33,198 nt of DNA, taken from positions 148,554 through 181,751 of the forward strand of contig FR888497.1 of assembly GCA_000432155.1 (NCBI GenBank). The letters run 5' to 3'. The first letter of the stretch is position 1. Every line of letters starts with the position of its first letter. This DNA is from Eubacterium sp. CAG:274. GTDB lineage: Bacteria > Bacillota > Clostridia > Lachnospirales > CAG-274. This document shows, piece by piece, positions 8,081 through 16,377 of this stretch. A model generated the notes under the pieces. That model was given only the letters and a program-made list of their open reading frames with translations, did not search any database and was not told where the DNA came from. A program made the position numbers and the translations under genes.

Positions 8081-9730
8081 ATAAAAACAACTATGCCCTA
8101 TAAATTCTCTTAAAATAGAGTTACTTGGAACATCAGTTTCAGGAATAGCAATAAAACTATTTAATAAATTTAATAACCTTCTGGCCTCCAGATATGTTGA
8201 ATCACTTCTATCTATATTAAACAATAAAGGTTCAACCATTAATTTTAAAACACTAAGCTCATAAACTAAGGCTGAATTAAACATAGCATCTGCCTGTTCT
8301 TGGTATGGAAATATATTTTCTCTTTCTCCAGCTAGCACATCAGGCCACATATTTATTGTTGTACGCAAGTCAAATCCTCTAAAATAATGATCTCTAACTA
8401 AACGCCTAATTAATCTATTGTCAGTAGTTGCTATTCGATTATGTTCGTCTATATTTAGCTGTGTTAAGGCACTAATATAAATCTTAAATTTATTCTCTTT
8501 TGGAATATCTACAGTTAATTGCTCGTTTATGCCATGTATTCCTTCTACTATTAATACAGAATTATCCTCTAATTGAATTTTTTTGGATTCAACTTTCCTT
8601 AATCCTGTTACCATATCATATAAAGGAGTATTAACAGGTCTATATTTTAACAAGTTAAGCATGTCTTTGTTAAATTGTTCGATATCAAGAGAAGAAAGAT
8701 TTTCAAAGTTCTTTCTACCATTGATATCTTCAGGAACATCATCCCTATTTTTATAGTAATCATCCAATGATATTACTTGAGGCATTTTACCTGTTGCTAT
8801 GAGTTGTATAGCTAATCTTTTGGCAAAAGTTGTTTTCCCTGACGAAGATGGTCCAGCTATAAGAACAATTTTTTTATTTTGTTTGTTTATTTTATCTGCT
8901 ATTTCAGCAATCTTTTTTTCATGAAGAGCTTCAGCGGTAAAAATTATATCCTTTGTTTTCCCTGAACAAATTAATTTGTTAAGGCTAGGTAATGCAGATA
9001 CTTTTAAAATTCTTGACCACTCCTCATATTCATTAAAAACAGTTGTTAATTTTGGATATTTTTTTATTTCATTAAGCTTATTTGAATCTTCTTTATTCGC
9101 AAATATAAGCAGAAATCCATTTTCAAATTTTTTTAAATCAAATTTTTTAATGTACGATGTAGATGGTACAATTTTATCATTAAAGAAATCATAAAAGTCT
9201 TTTAATTTATATAAGTTTATAATGCCAGATTCAACAAATTTAAGTGATTGTAGTCTGTTAATAAGATTATTTTCTTTAAATATTTCAAAACAATCTTCTA
9301 TGGGAAATGAACAACTTTCAATTTCATAGTCTTTTTTTATAATATCTAGCATACATTTCTTTATTTTATATAAATTTTCTTCGGTTACTTCAAGTCCGTT
9401 TAAAGTGCAATAGAAATTATAGTTTATAGAATGTTCAACCCAACAAGATACTTTATCTCCATAAAGTTTATGAATGGCAGCAACCAATATAAACATACAG
9501 CTACTCTGATATGTTCTAAATCCATAATTTGAGTCAATATCATAAAAGTCTATATATGAATTGGAACAAATTTTATAATTTAAGTCACAAAGATTATGAT
9601 TTACAGATGCAACCAATATTGGGCTTTCGAAAATGTCGGAGTAATCTTTACTTAATTCAAGTAAAGTAGTTCCATCTTCGACTTCAATATCTTGATTGCA
9701 ATTTACTATATGAACCTTATGTAAATCCAT
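8078..9730 (-). CDS. ThrRS-like / uridine kinase fusion (nucleoside kinase)
   Basis: A 550-residue two-part protein. Residues 1-60 look like a TGS domain (DGTTLLELSKDY, VASVNHNLCDL), and about 70-180 resemble the second additional domain of threonyl-tRNA synthetase (EHSINYNFYCTLNG), but there is no synthetase catalytic core. From about residue 285 there is a uridine-kinase/PRK P-loop domain: GPSSSGKT (293-300), SLDDYYKNRDDVP, VEGIHGIN and RLVRDHYFRG. The protein probably phosphorylates a nucleoside; the natural substrate is not evident. Start ATG follows a GGGGGG site. The same architecture is widespread in clostridia and Thermotoga. Transcribed with nif3 and trmK (19-base gap to nif3). Confidence 0.88.
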   Translation of the reverse strand: MDLHKVHIVNCNQDIEVEDGTTLLELSKDYSDIFESPILVASVNHNLCDLNYKICSNSYIDFYDIDSNYGFRTYQSSCMFILVAAIHKLYGDKVSCWVEHSINYNFYCTLNGLEVTEENLYKIKKCMLDIIKKDYEIESCSFPIEDCFEIFKENNLINRLQSLKFVESGIINLYKLKDFYDFFNDKIVPSTSYIKKFDLKKFENGFLLIFANKEDSNKLNEIKKYPKLTTVFNEYEEWSRILKVSALPSLNKLICSGKTKDIIFTAEALHEKKIAEIADKINKQNKKIVLIAGPSSSGKTTFAKRLAIQLIATGKMPQVISLDDYYKNRDDVPEDINGRKNFENLSSLDIEQFNKDMLNLLKYRPVNTPLYDMVTGLRKVESKKIQLEDNSVLIVEGIHGINEQLTVDIPKENKFKIYISALTQLNIDEHNRIATTDNRLIRRLVRDHYFRGFDLRTTINMWPDVLAGERENIFPYQEQADAMFNSALVYELSVLKLMVEPLLFNIDRSDSTYLEARRLLNLLNSFIAIPETDVPSNSILREFIGHSCFY

Positions 9731-9749
9731 AAAAATCCCCCCTAATATT

Positions 9750-10541
9750 TTACAAAATATCTAATGTTTGACCATTAATTTTTGAACATACACATTCTAC
9801 ATTAGGTATTTTATTTTTAATATATTCACATAATACAGGAACTATTATTACTTCTGTAAAATAATGAGTTCCATCTATAACACACAATCCAATGTCTTGA
9901 GCGTATTGTGCATCATGATAGCCTAAATCTCCAGTTATATAGCACTGGCAATCATTATTTTTAGCAATCTGCATAAAATCTGTATCGGTTCCTTTTCCAG
10001 TACAAAGGCCAACTTTTTTTATTTTAGTAGACTTATTACCTGATATAACTAAATGGTTTAAGTTTAGTTTTTCTTTTACAAAATTAGCTAATTCATTTAA
10101 AGTCATTTCTTGTTTTAGGTAACCTATTTTACCTAAAAATGAGGTTTCTCCTGTCTGAAACAAACCTGTGACATTATTTAATTCCAAGAGATTACTTAAT
10201 GTAGAGTTAGTACCACCTTCGGCAATATCCAAATTGGTGTGAGCAGAATATATATTAATATTATTTACTATTGCTTTTTTTATTCTTTTCCCGATAGGAG
10301 ATTCAAAGTCTAATGTTTTGATTGGTTTAAAAATAAATGGGTGATGAGTGATTATCATATTTGCACCAATCTCAATTGCTTCATTGATTACGGCTTCACT
10401 ACAATCTAAAACGAAAAGAATTTTATTTATATCACTATTTTGACTGCCGAGCATAAGCCCAACATTATCCCAATTTTCGGCTAATTTTGGTGGAGCGAGA
10501 GTTTCCATAGCTGATATTATTTCATGGCATTTTACAGACAT
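9750..10541 (-). CDS. Nif3-like dinuclear metal-binding protein
   Basis: A 263-residue member of the Nif3/YqfO family, also annotated as GTP cyclohydrolase I type 2. Metal-binding motifs are seen: ITHHPFIFKPIK, SAHTNLD, and GTHYFTE near the C-terminus. It lacks the central PII-like insert of longer Bacillus homologues, so it is the short form. Physiological function is uncertain; the family has toroidal hexameric structures with a two-metal site. It overlaps the end of trmK by 10 bases and has GGAGGG before its ATG. The trmK-nif3 pair is conserved in Firmicutes. Confidence 0.9.
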   Translation of the reverse strand: MSVKCHEIISAMETLAPPKLAENWDNVGLMLGSQNSDINKILFVLDCSEAVINEAIEIGANMIITHHPFIFKPIKTLDFESPIGKRIKKAIVNNINIYSAHTNLDIAEGGTNSTLSNLLELNNVTGLFQTGETSFLGKIGYLKQEMTLNELANFVKEKLNLNHLVISGNKSTKIKKVGLCTGKGTDTDFMQIAKNNDCQCYITGDLGYHDAQYAQDIGLCVIDGTHYFTEVIIVPVLCEYIKNKIPNVECVCSKINGQTLDIL

Positions 10542-11221
10542 TTTAATCCCTCCTCATATAGTGCTTTTAAGTGTTTAAGTTGAGCTATTCTTTCATCAGC
10601 ATTTTCAATTGCATTACTGGATATATTTTCTAACACAATATTTATCTTTTTATATTCGTGGTCTATAAATTGTTTTAATACTGCTGATTTTTTGTTTAAT
10701 AAAAATTTACCAAAGTAATATTCTATTTCTGAATATTCTTCATCGATACCTTTTATAGCGTTAATTATTGTATAATATTTTCCAGCTTCTATAAGCATTT
10801 CTTCGTTTATTATTTTATAATTAATATTATGTAAATATGCCCTTACCTTTTCTATATCTCTTTGAGGTTGTAATATTAGCTGTTTTACGTTATTTACAGC
10901 TTTTTTATTAGATTCTAAAACATCTATAGTAAGCAATCCACCCATTCCAGATATAATTATAGTATCTACAATTTCAGTATCTTTTATTATTTCTAGTCCA
11001 TTGCCACATCTAACATCTATTTTATCATTTAATCCATATAAAGTTATGTTAGTTTGAGCCTTATCACAAGAGCCTTTACTAATATCAGCTGCAATGGCCT
11101 TTTGTGCTATTGAATTTTTAACTAAGTAAATAGGGACATAACCGTGGTCAGTACCTATATCGGCAATTAAATTTCCTTTATTAACTTCTGAGACTACATT
11201 CTTTAATCTATTAGATAACAA
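10532..11221 (-). CDS. trmK: tRNA (adenine-22-N1)-methyltransferase TrmK
   Basis: A 229-residue class I SAM-dependent methyltransferase of the TrmK family, which makes m1A22 in tRNA. The SAM motif LIADIGTDHGYVPIYL lies near residues 18-33, followed by AIAADISKGSC and IISGMGG. The start codon is TTG, with AGGAGGG about seven bases upstream. It lies downstream of rpoD as in Bacillus (sigA-yqfN-yqfO). An intrinsic terminator sits only 20 bases upstream of the start codon, leaving no room for a separate promoter between them, so expression probably depends on readthrough from rpoD. Confidence 0.92.
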   Translation of the reverse strand: MLSNRLKNVVSEVNKGNLIADIGTDHGYVPIYLVKNSIAQKAIAADISKGSCDKAQTNITLYGLNDKIDVRCGNGLEIIKDTEIVDTIIISGMGGLLTIDVLESNKKAVNNVKQLILQPQRDIEKVRAYLHNINYKIINEEMLIEAGKYYTIINAIKGIDEEYSEIEYYFGKFLLNKKSAVLKQFIDHEYKKINIVLENISSNAIENADERIAQLKHLKALYEEGLKCL

Positions 11222-11241
11222 AAAATAACCCTCCTATGTTT

Positions 11242-11267
11242 AAAAAAGCTGCCCGATTCAGGGCAGC
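11242..11267 (-). terminator. intrinsic terminator between rpoD and trmK
   Basis: On the minus strand GCTGCCC and GGGCAGC (11248-11254 and 11261-11267) form a GC-rich 7-bp stem with a 6-base loop, followed by TTTTTTA. It lies 10 bases after the rpoD stop and immediately before the trmK ribosome-binding site. It should end most dgt-dnaG-rpoD transcripts. Confidence 0.9.
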
Positions 11268-11276
11268 CATAACATT

Positions 11277-12356
11277 TTATAAATAATCTTTGAGCTTCTT
11301 ACTACGACTTGGATGACGAAGCTTCCTTAATGCCTTCGCCTCAATCTGGCGAATTCTTTCTCTAGTAACATTGAATTGAGAACCTACTTCTTCTAAAGTT
11401 CTTGCTTTTCCGTCTACAAGACCAAATCTTAATCTAAGAACATCTCTTTCTCTCTCATTTAAAGTATTGAGAACTTCGTTTAATTGTTCTTTTAATAATG
11501 AAAATGCAGCAGCATCAGCTGGTGCAGGTATATCATCATCAGGGATAAAATCTCCTAAGTGACTATCTTCTTCTTCGCCTATAGGAGTTTCAAGAGAAAC
11601 TGGCTCTTGAGCGATTTTTCTTGTTTCTCTTACTTTTTCCACTGGCATTTGCATTTCTGCAGCTAATTCATCATCTGTAGGTTCACGACCTAATTCCTGA
11701 AGTAACTGACGAGAAACTCTAATAAGTTTATTAATAGTTTCAACCATATGAACTGGAATTCTTATTGTTCGAGCTTGGTCTGCAATAGCTCTCGTAATAG
11801 CCTGTCTAATCCACCATGTAGCATAGGTACTAAACTTATAGCCTTTGCGATAATCAAATTTTTCAACAGCTTTTAAGAGACCTAAATTACCTTCCTGAAT
11901 TAAATCTAAAAATAACATACCACGGCCAACATATTTCTTAGCTATACTTACAACCAATCTCAAGTTAGCTTCTGCAAGGCGTCTTTTGGCTTCTTCATCT
12001 CCATTTTCAATTCTCTTAGCAAGTTCAATTTCTTCGTCGCCAGAGAGGAGAGCTACTTTACCAATTTCCTTTAAATACATTCTTACATGGTCATCAATAT
12101 TAATGCTATTTTCTGCAATAGTTAAATCAAGTTCTTTATCTTCAGGGTTTTCTTCTTCAAGCTCAATATTAGATACTACATCTATTCCTTGAGATTCAAG
12201 GTAATCATATACCTTATCAATTTGTTCCTGGTCTAACTCGATATCAGAAAGTTGTTCCTCGATATCCTTATTGTCAAGTATTCTCTTTTTCTTTTTTGCA
12301 AGTGCCATGAGACCTTTCATTTTAGCAGCAAATACTGCCTCATCTGTGGATTTCAC
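11277..12356 (-). CDS. rpoD: primary sigma factor SigA (RpoD)
   Basis: The 359-residue vegetative sigma factor. A short region 1.1 (residues 1-85) is followed by DHVRMYLKEIG (region 1.2), regions 2.1-2.4 including DLIQEGNLGLLKAVEKFD and YATWWIRQAITRAIADQ, region 3, and the region 4.2 helix-turn-helix TLEEVGSQFNVTRERIRQIE. The length is typical of Firmicutes. The start codon is GTG (MKSTDEAVF) with AAGGA five bases upstream. It lies 31 bases after dnaG. The promoters called in this window match its expected TTGACA/TATAAT specificity. Confidence 0.97.
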   Translation of the reverse strand: MKSTDEAVFAAKMKGLMALAKKKKRILDNKDIEEQLSDIELDQEQIDKVYDYLESQGIDVVSNIELEEENPEDKELDLTIAENSINIDDHVRMYLKEIGKVALLSGDEEIELAKRIENGDEEAKRRLAEANLRLVVSIAKKYVGRGMLFLDLIQEGNLGLLKAVEKFDYRKGYKFSTYATWWIRQAITRAIADQARTIRIPVHMVETINKLIRVSRQLLQELGREPTDDELAAEMQMPVEKVRETRKIAQEPVSLETPIGEEEDSHLGDFIPDDDIPAPADAAAFSLLKEQLNEVLNTLNERERDVLRLRFGLVDGKARTLEEVGSQFNVTRERIRQIEAKALRKLRHPSRSKKLKDYL

Positions 12357-12387
12357 GCTATCCTTCCTTCCTCGTATGTTTTATAGT

Positions 12388-14136
12388 TTAACCATCTGAA
12401 AGCGATATATACAACTTTGAGATATTTCGCTTTTCTTTTATCATTTCTAAAATATCTGGACTGTCCATACTTTCGCTTATTAGTTTGTTATAATAAGCTT
12501 CTTTGACTTTTTTGATTTGGTCATTTAAAGCTTTCTCACTTTCTTCAATAGAAAAATTTGTTTCCAATACAAAAATTTTAGATACATTGTTTTGTTCTTC
12601 AACTGTTTCAAAGTTACTTACTATACTATTCGGCAAAACAGGCTTATTTTCCTTGTATAAATTATAGATTATTTCCAAAACTTTTATATAAATAGGCTCT
12701 ACAAGTTCTTTTGGCAACAATTTATCTTTAATTGCTTCATATATAGCTTTATTAGAAACTATAAGATTTATTATGCCCCTTCTAGCTAAATCAACACCAT
12801 TATCTGAAATTCTTTTATTGATATTTGAATATTCTACAGTTTTTTCAGACATACCGTTAATGGAATTGATTTGTTCTTGAATTGCAGATACATCGATTTG
12901 AGTTATTCTTGAAACTTCTTTTAAATAAGCGTCTTTTTCAATAGAATTTTCAACACTAGATAATAAACTGGCAATCTCATTCGTAAATGCAATTTTATCT
13001 TCCAATAGTGTAAGGTCATATTTTTTCTGTATTTGTTCGGCTTCAAATAAAATGTGACTTTTAGCTGTTTTTAATAATTCTCCAAAGGCAGATGGACCAA
13101 ATTTTTTAATATATTCATCAGGGTCTTTAGCATCTGTTACTTGAAGAACCTTTACTTTTAATCCAGCGTTTTTTAAAACGGGAATAGCGCGTAGAACAGC
13201 TTTAACACCTGCCTCATCACTATCAAATAACAATACAGCACTATCAGCGTATGATTTTAATACACGAGCATGATTTTCATTAAATGCCGTACCTAGAGAT
13301 GCAACAACATTCGTAAAACCAGCTTGATAGATCGTTATTGCATCCATATAACCTTCAACCAATATTAGCTCTCGGTTATTACTTTTTTTAGCTAAATTCA
13401 GATTATATAGATTTTTACTTTTTGAAAAAATTTCAGTTTCAGGAGAATTGAGATATTTAGGCATACCATCGCCTAAAACACGACCACCAAAACCTATAAT
13501 ATTTCCGTAAACATCAATAATTGGAAACATAAGTCTATTATAAAATTTTTCATAATAACTGCCGTTATCGTTTTTGTAGACCAAACCACTTTTTAAAATA
13601 GCAGATTCTGAAAAACCTGCCTCTACAAGAGTTTTGTATAGGGCATCCTTATTTATAGGGGCATATCCAAGTCCAAAAATTTTCCTTGTCCTTGGAGAAA
13701 GTTGTCTTAGATTTAGATACTCTACGGCATTATGAGCATTATCTGTTTGTAATTGTTCATAATAAAACCTTGCAGCAACTTTATGAATATCATAAAGCTC
13801 TCGTTTCAATTGCTGTCTTTCAGCTGAAACTTTGGAATATCCATTTTCAGGTAAGCTATACCCTATTCTATCCGCTAAAAATTTAACAGCATCTGGAAAA
13901 CTTAGGTTTTCATATTGCATGATAAAGCCTATTACATTACCTCCAGCATTACAGCCAAAACAATGAAAAAGCTGTTTTGCTTGGTTAATATGAAAAGAAG
14001 GTGACTTTTCTCTATGAAAAGGACAAAGGCATATATAATCCGAACTTTGTTTTTTTAACTGGACATAGCTTCCAATAACATCAACGATATCGTTACCAGA
14101 AACAATATCATCAATAACCTCGTCAGGATAGTACAT
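12388..14136 (-). CDS. dnaG: DNA primase
   Basis: A 582-residue bacterial primase that makes RNA primers for replication. The N-terminal CHC2 zinc domain has Cys38, His41, Cys59 and Cys62 (CPFHREKSPSF, CFGC). The TOPRIM catalytic core follows with VEGYMDAITIYQAGF and LFDSDEAG. The C-terminal 150 residues form the divergent helicase-binding domain. GAGGTG precedes the ATG. Part of the classical macromolecular-synthesis arrangement with rpoD downstream and dgt upstream (78-base gap). Confidence 0.97.
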   Translation of the reverse strand: MYYPDEVIDDIVSGNDIVDVIGSYVQLKKQSSDYICLCPFHREKSPSFHINQAKQLFHCFGCNAGGNVIGFIMQYENLSFPDAVKFLADRIGYSLPENGYSKVSAERQQLKRELYDIHKVAARFYYEQLQTDNAHNAVEYLNLRQLSPRTRKIFGLGYAPINKDALYKTLVEAGFSESAILKSGLVYKNDNGSYYEKFYNRLMFPIIDVYGNIIGFGGRVLGDGMPKYLNSPETEIFSKSKNLYNLNLAKKSNNRELILVEGYMDAITIYQAGFTNVVASLGTAFNENHARVLKSYADSAVLLFDSDEAGVKAVLRAIPVLKNAGLKVKVLQVTDAKDPDEYIKKFGPSAFGELLKTAKSHILFEAEQIQKKYDLTLLEDKIAFTNEIASLLSSVENSIEKDAYLKEVSRITQIDVSAIQEQINSINGMSEKTVEYSNINKRISDNGVDLARRGIINLIVSNKAIYEAIKDKLLPKELVEPIYIKVLEIIYNLYKENKPVLPNSIVSNFETVEEQNNVSKIFVLETNFSIEESEKALNDQIKKVKEAYYNKLISESMDSPDILEMIKEKRNISKLYISLSDG

Positions 14137-14214
14137 TTTTACACCTCTTTTCGCATATCTTCAACTTAATTAATCTTCGACATTTTATAAAAATATCCTT
14201 GCTTTTAATAAAAA

Positions 14215-15213
14215 TTATTTTAAAAATAAATTATTATATGTCGTTATTGCAAATCTATCAGTCATACCAGCAATATAATCGCATACAATAGTGCTTTTTT
14301 TATTAAAAATATCATAGTTGTTATATATATTCATAAATTCTTGCGGGATTTTTGAAAAATCAGACATGTAGAATTCATACATTTTGCTAAGTATATTGCT
14401 ATATTTTTCTCTTTCTATTACTAAATTATTTGAAAAATAAACATTTTCAAACAAAAATTGCCTAAGACCGTATAAAGCGTCTTTTGCATCAGATGATATT
14501 ATAATGTCATTTTTTTCATAACTATTAAAAATTATGTTTTTAATTAGAAAGTCTATTCTATTATGTGAAGAATTGCCTAGAATTTTGGTATGTTGTTTAG
14601 GTAAATCGTTTTCTTTCAATATACCAGAACGAATAGCATCATCAATATCATGATTTACATATGCAATTTTGTCAGATATTTGAACAATTTTACCCTCTAA
14701 AGTTTTTGGATTTCCTTTGCCTCTATGGTTTAATATTCCATCAATAACTTCTTTTGTTAAATTCAATCCTTTTCCAGTTTTTTCAATAATATCAACAACT
14801 CTTACGCTTTGTTCGTTATGTCTAAAGCCACCACATACCACATTGTTTAAATCAGATTCTCCTAAGTGCCCAAAAGGAGTGTGCCCTAAATCATGCCCTA
14901 GTGCAATAGCTTCAGTTAAATCTTCGTTTAAGTTTAAAGCTCTAGCAATAGTTCGTGCAATTTGAGCAACTTCCATTGTATGTGTTAATCTTGTCCTATA
15001 ATGGTCGCCCTCAGGAGATATAAAAACCTGTGTTTTATGCATTAACCTACGGAATGCCTTAGAATGGACTATTCTATCCCTATCTCTTTGAAAACATGTT
15101 CTTATATCACATGGTTTTTCATCTGTTTTTCTTCCTAAAGAATATTTGCTTTTAGACGCAAAAGGACTCAATATATTAATTTCTAAATCTTCTCTAAGTT
15201 CACGAATGCTCAA
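14215..15213 (-). CDS. dgt: deoxyguanosinetriphosphate triphosphohydrolase-like protein
   Basis: A 332-residue HD-domain dNTP triphosphohydrolase, which cleaves dNTPs to nucleoside and triphosphate. The motifs are RTRLTHTMEVAQIARTIARAL, GHDLGHTPFGHLGE and FRHNEQSVRVVD, which carry the metal ligands (H...HD...D). I chose the TTG at 15213, giving MSIRELREDLE; AAAGGAG lies seven bases upstream. An in-frame TTG at 15231 overlaps that ribosome-binding site and is not usable. Dgt-dnaG-rpoD is a recurrent clostridial gene order, linking dNTP pool control with priming. Substrate specificity within the family is not decided by sequence. Confidence 0.9.
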   Translation of the reverse strand: MSIRELREDLEINILSPFASKSKYSLGRKTDEKPCDIRTCFQRDRDRIVHSKAFRRLMHKTQVFISPEGDHYRTRLTHTMEVAQIARTIARALNLNEDLTEAIALGHDLGHTPFGHLGESDLNNVVCGGFRHNEQSVRVVDIIEKTGKGLNLTKEVIDGILNHRGKGNPKTLEGKIVQISDKIAYVNHDIDDAIRSGILKENDLPKQHTKILGNSSHNRIDFLIKNIIFNSYEKNDIIISSDAKDALYGLRQFLFENVYFSNNLVIEREKYSNILSKMYEFYMSDFSKIPQEFMNIYNNYDIFNKKSTIVCDYIAGMTDRFAITTYNNLFLK

Positions 15214-15269
15214 TAAATTACTCCTTTCCAAAAAAGTCTTTTTAACTAGCTTATATATATAATATTTTT

Positions 15270-15297
15270 ATTTTATAGTACAGATTCCTTTTCTTAA
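15270..15297 (-). promoter_or_regulatory. possible sigma-A promoter for dgt-dnaG-rpoD
   Basis: On the minus strand TTAAGA (15292-15297) and TAAAAT (15270-15275) are 16 bases apart, upstream of dgt and downstream of the mntP terminator. The -35 match is weak (4 of 6), so this is tentative. Confidence 0.35.
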
Positions 15298-15324
15298 ACT
15301 AAAATATTATTATTAAATAATAAA

Positions 15325-15352
15325 CAAAAAAACGACTTAAAAAAGCCGTTTT
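15325..15352 (-). terminator. intrinsic terminator of mntP
   Basis: On the minus strand AAAACGGCTT pairs with AAGTCGTTTT (one G-U) over a 4-base loop and is followed by a run of T. It lies 5 bases after the mntP stop. Confidence 0.82.
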
Positions 15353-15357
15353 ATGTA

Positions 15358-15933
15358 TCAACCACCAAAAAATATATGTTGTACTAATATTTTTATGCCC
15401 ATACCAACAAGAACTAGACCACCAATTCTTTCAGCGTATGTTTTAAAAAATGGGCCTATTTTTTTGCCTATCATTAGACCTGCATATGAAAGAATAAAAG
15501 CCACAATACCTATAACTGAACAGGCGAATACTATGTTCATATTACCTATAAAAGCAAAAGTAACACCTACAGCAAGAGCATCAATACTTGTTGCAATAGC
15601 AAGCATAGTCATATTCTTTACTTTTAATATTTCCTTCTCTTTAGGTACATCTTCTTCGTCTTCGGAAAAAGATTCTTTTATCATATTAAAACCAATTATA
15701 CCTAGTAATATAAAAGCTATCCAATGGTCGAATTGCTGTACATATTTGGTAAGCTTATTACCTAAAAAATAACCTATTATAGGCATAAAAAACTGAAATA
15801 AACCAAAGTACAGACCAAATGTAACAGCATTTCTCTTTTTTACATTAGGTAATATAAGGCCGTTACTTACAGAAACGGCAAAAGCATCCATAGCTAAACT
15901 TACAGCAATTAAAAATAGTTCTATAAAGCTCAT
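15358..15933 (-). CDS. mntP: manganese efflux pump MntP
   Basis: A 191-residue six-transmembrane protein of the MntP (formerly DUF204/YebN) family, which exports Mn(II). The duplicated signature appears twice: SLAMDAFAVSVSNG in helix 1 and ATSIDALAVGVTFAFI in the second half, each with the conserved Asp in the membrane. A charged cytoplasmic loop (SEDEEDVPKEKE) separates the halves. AAGGAGG precedes the ATG. It has its own consensus promoter and terminator. The leader from the promoter to the start is only about 30 bases, too short for a yybP-ykoY manganese riboswitch, so a protein regulator would be needed if it is Mn-responsive. Confidence 0.93.
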   Translation of the reverse strand: MSFIELFLIAVSLAMDAFAVSVSNGLILPNVKKRNAVTFGLYFGLFQFFMPIIGYFLGNKLTKYVQQFDHWIAFILLGIIGFNMIKESFSEDEEDVPKEKEILKVKNMTMLAIATSIDALAVGVTFAFIGNMNIVFACSVIGIVAFILSYAGLMIGKKIGPFFKTYAERIGGLVLVGMGIKILVQHIFFGG

Positions 15934-15968
15934 AAAAAAACCTCCTTAAATAAAAATATAACCTTGTT

Positions 15969-15997
15969 ATGATACACATTTATTAAGGCTATGTCAA
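15969..15997 (-). promoter_or_regulatory. sigma-A promoter of mntP
   Basis: Minus strand TTGACA (15992-15997), 17-base spacer, TATCAT (15969-15974). It lies just after the spoVAE stop, with no terminator between. Confidence 0.75.
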
Positions 15998-16013
15998 TAT
16001 ATACTAATAAAAT

Positions 16014-16367
16014 TTATTTTTCTTTCGGATTAAAAATTAGAGCCATAATAAAAGCGAAAGCAATAGAGGCTGTTACACCCGTTGCAGCAGATTTTATTCC
16101 GCCAGAAAATATACCTATAAATCCAACATTATTAACCTCGTTTATAACGCCTTTTGCAAGATTATTACCAAATCCTAAGAGAGGTATTGTAGCACCAGCT
16201 CCTGCAAAATCAACTATTTTAGGATATATACCAATTCCACCAAGAATACAGCCTAAAACAACAAAAAGAACTAGTATTCTTGCTGATGTAAGTTTAGTTT
16301 TATCTATTAAAACTTGACCTATTACACATATTATTCCTCCAACCAAAAAGGCTTTTATATAATCCAT
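16014..16367 (-). CDS. spoVAE: stage V sporulation protein AE (SpoVAEb type)
   Basis: A 117-residue integral membrane protein of the SpoVA calcium-dipicolinate channel complex of the spore inner membrane. It begins MDYIKAFLVGGIICVIGQ and contains the repeated SpoVAC/AE signature DFAGAGATIPLLGFGNNL. I chose the ATG at 16367 with GAGGTG seven bases upstream; the longer in-frame start would overlap spoVAD and add an unconserved leader. It is the last gene of the spoVA cluster. It shares clear internal similarity with spoVAC (FVGG..C..GQ..I and the FAGAG motif), consistent with an old duplication. Confidence 0.93.
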   Translation of the reverse strand: MDYIKAFLVGGIICVIGQVLIDKTKLTSARILVLFVVLGCILGGIGIYPKIVDFAGAGATIPLLGFGNNLAKGVINEVNNVGFIGIFSGGIKSAATGVTASIAFAFIMALIFNPKEK

Positions 16368-16377
16368 AAAATTCACC

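Noticed and set aside
15353..15772. A 139-codon frame on the plus strand opposite mntP
   Set aside because: It is antisense to a clear six-helix transporter, has no ribosome-binding site, and its composition mirrors the complementary hydrophobic codons.
15934..15970. Manganese (yybP-ykoY) riboswitch before mntP
   Set aside because: The leader between the promoter and the start is about 30 bases, too short for this riboswitch, and its conserved motifs are absent.
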